Assembly (NCBI RefSeq): GCF_002735905.1
Contig: NZ_PEBD01000011.1
Coordinates: forward strand, 62,001-126,000
Direction: 5' to 3'
Source of the DNA: Williamsia muralis
Lineage (GTDB): Bacteria > Actinomycetota > Actinomycetes > Mycobacteriales > Mycobacteriaceae
DNA length: 64,000 bases
Below, one piece after another: positions 24,071 to 33,083 of this stretch. Each line of letters opens with the position of its first letter. Within the stretch, counting starts at the first letter, position 1. The notes under the pieces were generated by a model. It made no database searches, was not told where the DNA came from, and saw nothing but the letters and a program-made list of their open reading frames with translations. The position numbers were made by a program, and so were the translations under genes.

Positions 24071-26782
24071 ATGGACGCACTACTACCTTTCATCGTCGCC
24101 GGTATCGTGACCGGCGCAGTGCTCGGCATCGCCGGCACGGGTCTGGTTCTCACCTACAAGACATCGGGGATCTTCAACATCGGGCACGGCGCTGTAGCTG
24201 CTGCTGCTGCGTATTGCTTCTACTATCTCTACGTTGATCACGAATGGTCATGGTGGGCCGCGTTCATTGTGGCGGTCGCAGTGTTGGGTCCGTTGTTCGG
24301 CGTGCTGCTCGGCTTCATGAGCCGGGCGCTCGCCGAACAACCACCTGCCATGAAAATCGTTGCCACTGTCGGTCTTGTCCTACTCGTTCAGGGCGTCGCG
24401 ACGGCGCACTACGGATACGACCCGCTCAACCTCCCGCAGTACCTGCCGAACGGTCGAAAGTTCTTCGAACTCGGTGGCGTCAACATCACCTACGCCCAGG
24501 TCGTGGTCATGGTGGTTTCTGTGGTCGCAGTTGCGGCCCTATATGTCCTCTTCAAGTTCACCCGGACCGGACTGGCCATGCGTGCGGTGGTCAACGACCC
24601 GGAGTTGGTCGGTCTCCACGCCACCAATGCATTTCGAGTGCAACAACTTTCCTGGATCATCGGCTCTTCGTTCGCCGCCCTGGCCGGTGTGCTGATCGCG
24701 CCGTTCACCGGCATCGAAGCGGTGGCTCTCACATTCCTCGTGGTGCAGGCGTTCGGCGCCGCGGCGGTAGGTGCATTCTCGAGCATCCCGCTGACCTACT
24801 TCGGTGCACTGCTGATCGGCATCGCCGCGAGTTTGTCCACAAAATATGTGGTCGACTTCCCGGTGCTCAACGGTCTGTCGTCGAGCCTCCCGTTCTTTTT
24901 CTTGCTCATCGCCCTACTGGTCATCCCGAAACGCAAGCTCGAAGTGCCTGCGCGCGCCGAGAAGCCACCGGTGCTGCCTTGGAAGGGCCCGAACAATCTG
25001 CGGTTCACGATAGGTCTGGTGGTCATCGCCGTCCTGGCCGTGGTTCCTGCGGTGGTCGGATCGAATCTGTCGTATTGGACCATCGGTCTGACGCAGGCCA
25101 TCATGCTGCTCTCGCTGGGTCTGCTCGTCCGGACTGCCGGTCTGGTGTCGTTGTGCCAGGCGGCATTTGCCGCGATCGGCGCAGCCGCATTCGCACAGTT
25201 CATGTCTGAACTCCATCTGCCCTGGCTGCTCGCTCTGCTGCTCGGAGGGCTGGTGGTGGTCCCGGTCGCCGCGCTGCTTGCGTTACCCGCGATCAGACTC
25301 TCCGGCCTGTTCCTCGCATTGGCGACGCTCGGCTTCGGTCTGATGGTGGAACAGCTGCTGTACCCGCGCTCGTTCTTCTTCACCCAAACCGGTGTCGGCC
25401 GAGAAATGCCGCGACCCAGCGGTTTCGAGAGTGACACCTCGTACTACTACGTGGTGCTCGCCTTCTTCGTCATCACCGCCATCGCGATGATGGTCATCCA
25501 TCAGATGCGGGTGGGTCGTACGCTGCAAGGCCTGTCCGGCGCGCCGCTGGCCGTCCGGACGCTCGGCTTGAACGTGAACATGTTGCGGGTCATCGTATTC
25601 TGCATCGCCGGATTCTTCGCAGGCATCTCGGGCATCCTCTACGGATCGACCGTGCACTTCGCGATTTTCGGGGACTCCAACTACACGGCGTACTACTCGC
25701 TGGTCCTCATCGCGACCCTGATGTTGATGCCTTTCCGGGAGCCCTGGTACGCCGTCGTCGCAGTCATCGCGTCGGTGATCCCCGCCTACGTCGACAGCGA
25801 CCACACCGCAAGTTATCTGAACATCATCTTCGGCCTCTCGGCAGTCATCATCGCCACCCAGGGCGGTGCCAAGCCGATGCCGATGCGGGCACGGGCGCTG
25901 ATCGAGAAGCGGTTCGGCTCCGCGCAGCGCCGGAAGACACCGAAAGCATCAGTGCAGGAACCGCACTGGCATGTCGCCGAAGAAGCGACCAGTCTCGAGG
26001 TCAAGGACCTGACCATCAAGTACGGCGGCCGAGTGGCGGTCGAGAACATCACCTTCGCAGCGCCCGTCGGGCAGATCACCGGCCTGATCGGTCCGAACGG
26101 CGCCGGCAAGACAACAACATTCAACGCGACGAGCGGTTTGCTCGCCCCCACCACCGGCAGCGTGTGGTTGCATGGGACGAACGTCACCGGTTTCGGCACG
26201 TCGAAGCGCGGACGCCTGGGCCTCGGGCGGACCTTCCAGCTCATGCAGCTGGCGGATTCGCTGACCGTCGCCGAGAACGTGGCGTTGGGAATCGAATCAT
26301 CGCTCGCAGGGTCCTCGGTCCGGGGTCAGCTCATCGCCACTCCGGCTGAGCGTCGAGCGACCATGGCAGCAACCGAGCATGCGATGGAGCTCTGCGGTAT
26401 CGCCGACATCCGGAACGTCCCGGGTGGTGCGCTGTCCACCGGACAGCGGCGCTTGGTCGAGTTGGCACGTTGCCTCAGTGGACATTTCGACATCCTGCTG
26501 CTCGACGAGCCGTCGTCGGGACTCGATCCCGCGGAGACCGAACAGTTCGGGATCACGCTGCAGAATGTGGTGCGAGACCGAGGGTGCGGAATCCTGTTGG
26601 TCGAGCACGACATGGCTCTGGTCCTGGGAATCTGTAAGGACATCTACGTGCTCGACTTCGGCAAGATGCTCTTTCACGGAACCCCGGAGCAGGTCCGCAC
26701 CAGCAGCCTGGTGCAGTCGGCCTACCTCGGTTCGTTCGACAAGGACAAAGAAGAACTCGCTCATGAAGGAGTGCTCGGATGA
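24071..26782 (+). CDS. Fused LivH-LivM-LivG: two permeases plus ATPase of ABC importer
   Basis: This 903-residue chain joins three usually separate subunits. Residues 1 to about 295 form a LivH-like permease (GIVTGAVLGIAGTGLVLTYK near the start). About 310-600 form a LivM-like permease with further membrane helices. About 635-900 form a LivG-like ATPase with Walker A GPNGAGKTT (near 676), a modified signature LSTGQRR (near 790) and Walker B LLLDEPSSGLDP. The ATG lies 24 bp after the binding-protein stop, with AAGGA about 13 bases upstream. Fusion fixes a one-to-one permease ratio and leaves LivF as the second ATPase. Confidence 0.92.
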   Translation: MDALLPFIVAGIVTGAVLGIAGTGLVLTYKTSGIFNIGHGAVAAAAAYCFYYLYVDHEWSWWAAFIVAVAVLGPLFGVLLGFMSRALAEQPPAMKIVATVGLVLLVQGVATAHYGYDPLNLPQYLPNGRKFFELGGVNITYAQVVVMVVSVVAVAALYVLFKFTRTGLAMRAVVNDPELVGLHATNAFRVQQLSWIIGSSFAALAGVLIAPFTGIEAVALTFLVVQAFGAAAVGAFSSIPLTYFGALLIGIAASLSTKYVVDFPVLNGLSSSLPFFFLLIALLVIPKRKLEVPARAEKPPVLPWKGPNNLRFTIGLVVIAVLAVVPAVVGSNLSYWTIGLTQAIMLLSLGLLVRTAGLVSLCQAAFAAIGAAAFAQFMSELHLPWLLALLLGGLVVVPVAALLALPAIRLSGLFLALATLGFGLMVEQLLYPRSFFFTQTGVGREMPRPSGFESDTSYYYVVLAFFVITAIAMMVIHQMRVGRTLQGLSGAPLAVRTLGLNVNMLRVIVFCIAGFFAGISGILYGSTVHFAIFGDSNYTAYYSLVLIATLMLMPFREPWYAVVAVIASVIPAYVDSDHTASYLNIIFGLSAVIIATQGGAKPMPMRARALIEKRFGSAQRRKTPKASVQEPHWHVAEEATSLEVKDLTIKYGGRVAVENITFAAPVGQITGLIGPNGAGKTTTFNATSGLLAPTTGSVWLHGTNVTGFGTSKRGRLGLGRTFQLMQLADSLTVAENVALGIESSLAGSSVRGQLIATPAERRATMAATEHAMELCGIADIRNVPGGALSTGQRRLVELARCLSGHFDILLLDEPSSGLDPAETEQFGITLQNVVRDRGCGILLVEHDMALVLGICKDIYVLDFGKMLFHGTPEQVRTSSLVQSAYLGSFDKDKEELAHEGVLG

Positions 26783-27528
26783 CCAGTCTCGACAGTCCGG
26801 TTGTAGACAGAGCCGTGGCCACAGATGCGCTGGAATTGAGCGGCATCAGTTGCAGTTACGGTCAGACCCAGGTGCTGCGTGACGTGACGATCAACGTGCA
26901 GGCAGGCAAAGCGACCGCGCTCATCGGGCCGAACGGTGCCGGTAAGACGACGACCCTGCGGGTTGCTTCCGGCGTCCTCAAACCCAGCAGCGGGACGGTC
27001 CGGATGTTCGGAGAAGAGATCACGCGGGTCCCGACGCACCGGCGTGCCGATCGCGGGTTGTGCCACATCCCGGAGGGCCGCGGGGTGTACCGCAATCTCA
27101 GTGTGGGGGAGAACCTGTTGATGCAGGCCCCTCGGGGCAAGGCCAAGAACAGTATCGAACTCGCGACATCGGTCTTTCCGATCCTCGGTAAGCGACTGAG
27201 TCAGAAGGCGGGAACGCTCAGTGGTGGTGAGCAGCAGATGCTCTCGCTGTCGGCCGCCTATGTGCGGAACCCGAAGCTTGTCCTGGTCGACGAGCCGTCT
27301 CTGGGACTCGCGCCGATCATCGTGGACGTTGTCTTCGACTTCCTCGAAAAGCTGAGGACCGCGAAGACCGCACTGCTGCTGGTGGATCAGTACGCGGTGC
27401 GGGCGTTGAGCATCGTCGACACCGCCTACGTGCTGCGCCGTGGTCAGATCGCCTACTCAGGTGATGCTCAGAAGCTGCTCAGCGGCAACATGTTCGAGCA
27501 GTACATCGGCTCCGACGGCACTGCGTGA
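26779..27528 (+). CDS. LivF-like ABC transporter ATPase
   Basis: This 249-residue ATPase has Walker A GPNGAGKTT, the signature LSGGEQQML and Walker B LVLVDEPSLGLAP. It is the second nucleotide-binding subunit of the Liv-type importer. The start overlaps the stop of the fused permease/ATPase gene (ATGA), and the stop overlaps the next gene (GTGA), so the whole set is co-translated. It should pair with the C-terminal ATPase domain of the fused protein. Confidence 0.92.
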   Translation: MTSLDSPVVDRAVATDALELSGISCSYGQTQVLRDVTINVQAGKATALIGPNGAGKTTTLRVASGVLKPSSGTVRMFGEEITRVPTHRRADRGLCHIPEGRGVYRNLSVGENLLMQAPRGKAKNSIELATSVFPILGKRLSQKAGTLSGGEQQMLSLSAAYVRNPKLVLVDEPSLGLAPIIVDVVFDFLEKLRTAKTALLLVDQYAVRALSIVDTAYVLRRGQIAYSGDAQKLLSGNMFEQYIGSDGTA

Positions 27529-28448
27529 GTGGTGGGGATCGCCTGTTGTCGACCGACGTCGCCGACGACCCCAGCAGTGCGCCTGCCTGGTTTCAGACCG
27601 CGCTCGCAGCACTGCCCGAGCGAGGGACGACAGTCAGCTCCGGTGTGCGGATCCAATGGCGGGCCTGGGGACAGGCAGATCGACCCGGACTGATCCTCCT
27701 GCACGGTGGTGGTGCGCATTCGGCGTGGTGGGATCACATCGGTCCGCACCTGACCACGGACAGACGCGTCCTGGCCATCGACTTCAGCGGGCATGGGGAC
27801 AGTGGGCGACGGGCGACCTACGACATCGAGAGCTGGGCCGCAGAAGTGGTGGCCGTAGCCGGCGAGGCCGGATTCGCGCATGGACTCGTCGTGGTTGGTC
27901 ACAGCATGGGTGCACTGGTCGCGTTGAGCTGTGTCCCTCGCCTCGGCGACGCGGTGGCAGGGGCCATCCTCGTGGATCCTCCGGTACGCATCCCTGATAC
28001 CGCTCAGCGTCTTCTGCGAGAACGATTCGCGACCAAACCGGCCCGCGTCTATCCCGATCGCGAAGCGGCCGTGCGGAGTTGGCGTCCATCACCGCAGCAG
28101 TTCGTCATCCCGCATGTCGGACGACACATCGCTGAAGAATCGATCCGTGAGGTCGATGGTGGCTGGACGTGGAAGTTCGACCCCGCCAACTTCGACCGAA
28201 GCGAGCCGGACCCGCACCAGTGGACGCCTTCCCCATGCCCCGTGACGGTCTTGCGGGCGGAGCACGGCATGCTCAGCCCCGACATGGCCGACCTGCTCGA
28301 GCGTCGCGTGGGCCCCCGGGTACGCATCACCCAGATGGCCGGTGCCGGGCACCATGTGATGCTCGATCGACCGGTCGAACTCATCGACGCAATATCAACG
28401 GCCACTGACGATTTCACTCGCGGCGCGCAGAGAGCGGTGACAGGATGA
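27525..28448 (+). CDS. Alpha/beta-hydrolase fold enzyme
   Basis: This 307-residue hydrolase has the oxyanion region HGGGAHSAWW (60-69) and nucleophile Ser127 in GHSMG, with a C-terminal His in GAGHHVM. It should cleave an ester, lactone or C-C bond. The GTG start overlaps the LivF stop. Co-transcription with the importer suggests that it acts on the imported compound or on a lactone made by the Baeyer-Villiger enzyme. The exact substrate is not readable from sequence. Confidence 0.85.
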   Translation: MSGGDRLLSTDVADDPSSAPAWFQTALAALPERGTTVSSGVRIQWRAWGQADRPGLILLHGGGAHSAWWDHIGPHLTTDRRVLAIDFSGHGDSGRRATYDIESWAAEVVAVAGEAGFAHGLVVVGHSMGALVALSCVPRLGDAVAGAILVDPPVRIPDTAQRLLRERFATKPARVYPDREAAVRSWRPSPQQFVIPHVGRHIAEESIREVDGGWTWKFDPANFDRSEPDPHQWTPSPCPVTVLRAEHGMLSPDMADLLERRVGPRVRITQMAGAGHHVMLDRPVELIDAISTATDDFTRGAQRAVTG

Positions 28449-29569
28449 GTACTGGACGTGCCCTGCTGGTCGGAGGGACCGGACCCACCGGCCCGCACAT
28501 CGTCGAAGGACTACAACAGCGGGGATTCGAGGTGACGCTGCTCCACCGCGGCACGCATGAACTGCCCGAGCAGGCCGCCCTCGAGCACATCCACGCCGAT
28601 CCGCACTTCGCCGAGAGCGTCTCCGAAGCGGTCGGCGACCGCCACTTCGATCTCGTGGTGGCGACCTATGGCCGACTGCGACACGTCGCGGCGGCCTTTG
28701 CCGGCCGCTGTGAACAGTTCGTCGCGGTCAGTGGGGCGCCGGTGTATCAGGGCTATCACGTGCCGGAGAGTCGGAATCCGATCGGCATTCCGGTGTCGGC
28801 AACGGAGAGCGACGTGGGATGGACCGACGGGCCAGAACCCACTGACGACGCTTCACGCTTCTCTCAGCGGATCCTCGCGGCCGAACGCTCCGTCTTCGAT
28901 CTGCACGACTCAGGTGCCTTCCGCGCCTCGATCTTTCGCTACCCGAGCATCTACGGCCCACGTCAGCTCTACCCACGCGAATGGTCGATCGTGAAGAGGA
29001 TCCGGGACGGACGGAACACCATCCTGATGCCGGACAACGGACTGACCATCTCGTCGCGATGTGCCGCGGTGAACGCGGCCGGCTTCCTGCTTGCGGCCGT
29101 CGATCGGCCCGACGCGGCAGCCGGCGAGGTGTTCAACGTGGGCGATGTCCAGCAGTTCTCGTTGCGTCAGTGGTGCCAACTGATCTCGGGTTTTGCCGGC
29201 GGATCGTTGGAGGTCGTGTCCCTGCCGTTCGACCTGGCGGGGCCCGGCCGCGGGCTGTTTCCGGTGCCCCACGACGAACATGGGCTACTGAGCATTCACA
29301 AGGCACGGACGGTACTCGGCTACGTTGAAATGGTGTCCGCAGGCGATGCGCTCCGCGACACCACCCGGTGGTACCTCGACAACCCGCCGGACGAACGGAC
29401 CACGTCGAGGATGACCGACAAGTTCGATTACGCGGCAGAGGATGCTCTTCTTGCCGCGTACCGGCACGCGGCCGCGACGATGGCAGAGTTCCAGCAAGTG
29501 CCCGAGACAGCTCCGCATCCGTACGCTCACCCGAAAACCGTGGGCGCGGTGGACCATCGCGGCCGATAG
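28445..29569 (+). CDS. NAD-dependent epimerase/dehydratase (extended SDR) family protein
   Basis: This 374-residue extended short-chain dehydrogenase-like protein has the nucleotide motif VGGTGPTG (9-16). The segment FRYPSIYGPRQLYP is the usual position of the fold in nucleotide-sugar epimerases. The classic YxxxK pair is not obvious, so the chemistry is uncertain. The start overlaps the hydrolase stop by 4 bp. It closes the transporter operon; the next gene has its own promoter. Confidence 0.75.
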   Translation: MSTGRALLVGGTGPTGPHIVEGLQQRGFEVTLLHRGTHELPEQAALEHIHADPHFAESVSEAVGDRHFDLVVATYGRLRHVAAAFAGRCEQFVAVSGAPVYQGYHVPESRNPIGIPVSATESDVGWTDGPEPTDDASRFSQRILAAERSVFDLHDSGAFRASIFRYPSIYGPRQLYPREWSIVKRIRDGRNTILMPDNGLTISSRCAAVNAAGFLLAAVDRPDAAAGEVFNVGDVQQFSLRQWCQLISGFAGGSLEVVSLPFDLAGPGRGLFPVPHDEHGLLSIHKARTVLGYVEMVSAGDALRDTTRWYLDNPPDERTTSRMTDKFDYAAEDALLAAYRHAAATMAEFQQVPETAPHPYAHPKTVGAVDHRGR

Positions 29570-29582
29570 CGGGTCAGTAATA

Positions 29583-29608
29583 TTGCTAATAATGTTATAG
29601 TTGTGTTT
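29583..29608 (+). promoter_or_regulatory. Candidate leaderless promoter with TTGTGTT element
   Basis: TTGCTAAT (29583-29590) is followed by TATAGT (29596-29601), a good -10 hexamer, overlapping TTGTGTT (29601-29607). The GTG at 29609 lies about where transcription would start, so the gene may be leaderless. No ribosome site is visible. Confidence 0.5.
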
Positions 29609-31939
29609 GTGACCACAAGCGAAGGCTCACCTGGAGGCCGGTCGGCATCGTTGCGGGGCATCCGAGTCCTCGATGTGACCAGAGGCGTCGCAGGGCCGGT
29701 TGCCACCATGCTGCTGGCCGACCTCGGAGCAGAGGTCATCCGCGTAGAGATTCCGCGAGTGCCGTCCGACAGTCCTGAACTGCCGGGGTCGGTGATGTGG
29801 CACCGGAACAAGAGGATTTGCGTCGAAGGACCCGATTCACCGATCGTGGCTGATCTCGTTGCAGGCGCCGACATCATCGTAACCACTTCCTCAGATGTCG
29901 CCGATGCACTGGGACTGTGCGAGCACACGGTGTCGGGTGGCCTGCAAAACCATCAGATCCACGTGTCGATGCCGCCTATTGCCGGCTCGGACAAGCTCGA
30001 CGGTCAGACCATTGACGCGCTCGCGGCGGCATTCAGCGGCGTTGCCCGTCGGCAATCGTCGTTCGACGGCGGACCTGTCGAATCGGTCTACCCGTTCCTC
30101 TCTTACATGCAGGGGCTCTGGGCTGCCACGACCACGATCGCGGCACTCATCGAACGCGAGCGATCTGCGCGCGGCCAGACCATCACCGTCGACGGTATGC
30201 ACGGCGTCCTGGTCGCGGCAACGACCACGATGGTCGTCGATCCCGCAGGCTCCTCGCCGATCACGAGTGTGGGTGCAGGCGGGCCCAACCCGACCTACAC
30301 CACCTACCGCTGTGCTGACGGCGAGTGGCTGTTTCTCGGCGCGCTGACAGAGAAGTTCCAGTCGACTGCCTTCGCGTTGCTGGGTTGCAGCGACATCCTC
30401 GACGACGCGCGGATCGCCGGTGATCGGGAAAAGCTCTATTCACCGCAACACCGCGGCTGGGTGCGCGAGCGACTGGCGGCGGGTTTTGCCTGCCGTGATC
30501 GGTCCGAGTGGCTCGAATTGCTGGCGGTCAACGATTGTCCGGCAAGCGCTGTCGGACAACGCGATCAGTGGCTGTCTCACCCGCAAGTGCTGGCACTCAA
30601 CCAACGTCGCAGCGTCAGGGATCCGCTCGTCGGCGTGACGACGATGCCGTTTTCGCCTGTCGACCTGTCCGAGACACCCGTGCGCGATCCACGGCCGCGT
30701 TCGTTCACCTCATCACATCGCTGGATCGGTGCCGCGTGGCAGCCGGGGACGTCGACATCGACCGACCTGCTCGCAGACGGTGATTCTGGTGCCGCGGAAG
30801 GTCCTCTCGCCGGGACCAAGGTGCTGGATCTCGGTACCGTGCTGGCCGGACCCTACGCGGGGATGTTGCTTGCCGAACTGGGTGCGGATGTCGTGAAGGT
30901 CGAGCCACCGTCCGGCGATGCGTTCCGGGTTCGCGGGTATCCGCACTACCGCGGTCAACGCAGTCTGGCCCTCGACCTTCGAGATGACGGGGGCTACAAA
31001 GCTTTTCAGTCGCTGGTCGAGCACAGCGGTGTTGTCATCGACAACTTCCGCCCCGGAGTCCTCAAACGACTCGCCATCGAGCGCGAGAGTCTCATGTCGG
31101 TGCGGCCGGACGTCATCACCGTGTCCATCACCGGGTTCGGTGACGTCGGGCCGCTCGGTGGTCGACCGGGTTTCGACCCGGTGCTGCAGGCCATGTCGGG
31201 CATGATGGCAGCCCAGGGCGGCGACGATCACCCGGTGTTCTCGACGATTGCGGTGAACGACGTCGCCGCAGCGTGTGTCACTGCGCTCGGCACCTGCGCA
31301 GCGCTGTTCCATCGGGTCCGCGGCGGTGGGGGGCAACAGGTCACGACGACCCTTGCCGCGGTGACTTCCTTCATGCAGAGCGGTGAACTCGTCGAGTTCG
31401 CAGGGAGGCAGCCATCACCCACCGGGGGCCGGGATCACCGCGGGTCTGCAGCGCTGTCCAGGTACTACCCCACAAGCGACGGGTATGTGCGCATTCACGT
31501 CGACAATGTTCGCGACCTGATCTCGGCGGGTCTCCTCGCGACGGAGCCGCCGCTCGAAGAGCTGACGAACGTGATCGCCAATGCCCTGTGCCAGTGGGAA
31601 AGTGCGGCTGTGGTGGGGCAGATCGGCGCTGTCGGCGGGTTTGCCGTGGCGGCCCGAACGTTCCGCGACCTGCTCGACGACCGGGTGGTCGCCGACAACG
31701 AGTATCTCCAGTCAGTGGTGTGGCCCGACGGGCGAACCACATTCCTACCCGGTCGCTACGCACATTTCTCGCGATCACAGCGCGCGGGAGTGATGACACC
31801 ACCGGGTCTGGGCGAGCACAGTGAAGAAGTGCTGGCGGAATGCGGTGTGAGCGGTGATCGTTTCGAGGAACTCGTGCGCAGAAACGCGGTGGTCAGCGAG
31901 GGACCGATCCCGTCTGTCGCCGACGTCGGCTACCGCTGA
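29609..31939 (+). CDS. Double-domain family III CoA-transferase (second copy)
   Basis: This 776-residue protein has two CaiB/BaiF units, about 10-390 and 400-765, opening with IRVLDVTRG and TKVLDLGTV. As in the protein at 1121, the C-terminal unit has the candidate catalytic Asp (D551, in AVNDVAAACV), while the matching segment of the N-terminal unit (FLSYMQGLWAA) has none. GTG 29609 is chosen because it fits a leaderless start; GTG 29603 is in frame and also possible. It lies at the end of the transporter region and may activate the imported acid. Confidence 0.85.
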   Translation: MTTSEGSPGGRSASLRGIRVLDVTRGVAGPVATMLLADLGAEVIRVEIPRVPSDSPELPGSVMWHRNKRICVEGPDSPIVADLVAGADIIVTTSSDVADALGLCEHTVSGGLQNHQIHVSMPPIAGSDKLDGQTIDALAAAFSGVARRQSSFDGGPVESVYPFLSYMQGLWAATTTIAALIERERSARGQTITVDGMHGVLVAATTTMVVDPAGSSPITSVGAGGPNPTYTTYRCADGEWLFLGALTEKFQSTAFALLGCSDILDDARIAGDREKLYSPQHRGWVRERLAAGFACRDRSEWLELLAVNDCPASAVGQRDQWLSHPQVLALNQRRSVRDPLVGVTTMPFSPVDLSETPVRDPRPRSFTSSHRWIGAAWQPGTSTSTDLLADGDSGAAEGPLAGTKVLDLGTVLAGPYAGMLLAELGADVVKVEPPSGDAFRVRGYPHYRGQRSLALDLRDDGGYKAFQSLVEHSGVVIDNFRPGVLKRLAIERESLMSVRPDVITVSITGFGDVGPLGGRPGFDPVLQAMSGMMAAQGGDDHPVFSTIAVNDVAAACVTALGTCAALFHRVRGGGGQQVTTTLAAVTSFMQSGELVEFAGRQPSPTGGRDHRGSAALSRYYPTSDGYVRIHVDNVRDLISAGLLATEPPLEELTNVIANALCQWESAAVVGQIGAVGGFAVAARTFRDLLDDRVVADNEYLQSVVWPDGRTTFLPGRYAHFSRSQRAGVMTPPGLGEHSEEVLAECGVSGDRFEELVRRNAVVSEGPIPSVADVGYR

Positions 31940-31983
31940 CCGCCGGGATCGTGCAATTCAACCGAAAGGCGTTGGGAGAAGAT

Positions 31984-32502
31984 ATGAGTGAGAAATCGAT
32001 TGAGGCAAGACTGTCCGATCTGGAAGCGCGGATCGGTCACCTCGAAGACGAGAAGGCTGTGCGGGAGTTGCTGTCTCGCTATGGCTACTACGCCGACGCG
32101 TGTCTCGATGAAGAGTATTTCGGGATCTTCACCGACGACTGCGTGATGGATGTGTCGTCAGGAGCGGCCGAAGATCCCTACGGTGTCATTACCTGGCAGG
32201 GCAAGGACGCCATGCGCGAGTTCCTTGCGGTGAGAACCGCTGGACACGGTGACGGTTTCTACGGACGCAGCCTGCACATGCAAGGAAACAACCTGGCCAT
32301 TCGGATTGACGGTTCCACCGCAGTGGCCAACGGATACTCGTTCATCCTTCACCAGGAGGAGCCTGACATCCGCCTCGTCAGTGCGTCGATCAACGAATGG
32401 CACCTGATCAAAGAGGACGGACAGTGGAAGGTGCAGAAGCGGATTCGCCGACGTGTCGGTGCGCCTGACTCCGCGAAGGTGCTGAGGTCGACCGAGTCCT
32501 GA
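31984..32502 (+). CDS. SnoaL-like/NTF2-fold protein (second copy)
   Basis: This 172-residue protein starts with a short Lys/Glu-rich helix that may coil (residues 3-22), then LSRYGYYADACLDEEYFGIFTDDC, the hallmark opening of SnoaL-like proteins. GGGAGAAG precedes ATG 31984. It is 44 bp downstream of the CoA-transferase gene, in the same direction. Members include polyketide cyclases, ketosteroid isomerases and dehydratases, as well as small subunits of ring dioxygenases. No specific activity can be claimed. Confidence 0.75.
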   Translation: MSEKSIEARLSDLEARIGHLEDEKAVRELLSRYGYYADACLDEEYFGIFTDDCVMDVSSGAAEDPYGVITWQGKDAMREFLAVRTAGHGDGFYGRSLHMQGNNLAIRIDGSTAVANGYSFILHQEEPDIRLVSASINEWHLIKEDGQWKVQKRIRRRVGAPDSAKVLRSTES

Positions 32503-32504
32503 GT

Positions 32505-32546
32505 CGTTCGTCGGTCACCATCTCACGGGGCGGTGATCGGCGAACG
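32505..32546. terminator. Bidirectional terminator closing the catabolic island
   Basis: CGTTCGTCGGTCACC (32505-32519) pairs with GGTGATCGGCGAACG (32532-32546) over 15 bp with two G-U wobbles and a 12-nt loop. It lies exactly between the converging SnoaL-like gene and the leftward gene at 32547. Confidence 0.75.
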
Positions 32547-33083
32547 TCACCGAGTGGCGAAGTCTGCTGCCTCGGTGAGGAGCTGGTCGAGCTGGTTGCG
32601 CGCCTCGTCAAGGCGACGGGCATACTCGTCACGCTGCTTGGCGACTTTGTCCTCGACAGCACGCACGTCGGAGTCGACCGACACTGCAGCGACCGCAGGT
32701 ACGGCCTGGCGCTCTGCTGCTGCGGCGAAGAACTCGCGAACGATGGCCTTGGCCAATCTGTCGTAATCGATGTCGATCGCAAGTGCGCCGTTGGCACCGG
32801 CACGAACAGCCCCGGCAGACGGAGCCGGGGACGAGGAACCAGAGCGGATCGATTCCGCGGCTTCGGCAGCGGCGATAGTGTATGTCCGTTTACCGCGGAT
32901 CTCTCGGCTGATCTCGCCATCAGCGTCCATTGCGGCGATCAGCTGGATGAATGCGACGGATGACCCCTCGTAGCCGATGGCGTCTTTGAGGACTTTGGTG
33001 GCGTAGCCCGAGGGATCGTCAACTGGCCCAGCCGTCATCAGGTACTGTCTGATCCGGGCGCGGGCCGTATGGTCTCGGGCCAT
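32547..33083 (-). CDS. Hypothetical protein, possible winged-helix plus C-terminal coiled coil
   Basis: I do not recognise this 178-residue protein. Residues about 5-70 contain IRQYLMTAGPVDDPSGYATKV and a segment ending GKRTYTI, which look like helices followed by a beta wing, as in winged-helix DNA-binding domains. A low-complexity Ser/Ala linker (80-96) follows. The C-terminus (140-175) is a charged heptad-like helix that could form a coiled coil. AGGAG precedes ATG 33083. Its own upstream region has the TTGTGTT element, so it could be a regulator or nucleoid-type factor of the island; this is inference. Confidence 0.55.
   Translation of the reverse strand: MARDHTARARIRQYLMTAGPVDDPSGYATKVLKDAIGYEGSSVAFIQLIAAMDADGEISREIRGKRTYTIAAAEAAESIRSGSSSPAPSAGAVRAGANGALAIDIDYDRLAKAIVREFFAAAAERQAVPAVAAVSVDSDVRAVEDKVAKQRDEYARRLDEARNQLDQLLTEAADFATR

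Noticed and set aside
24065-24071. AACACAA (reverse TTGTGTT) at the start of the fused permease gene
   Set aside because: It overlaps the ATG between two co-transcribed genes, so it is probably chance and was not counted as a regulatory copy.
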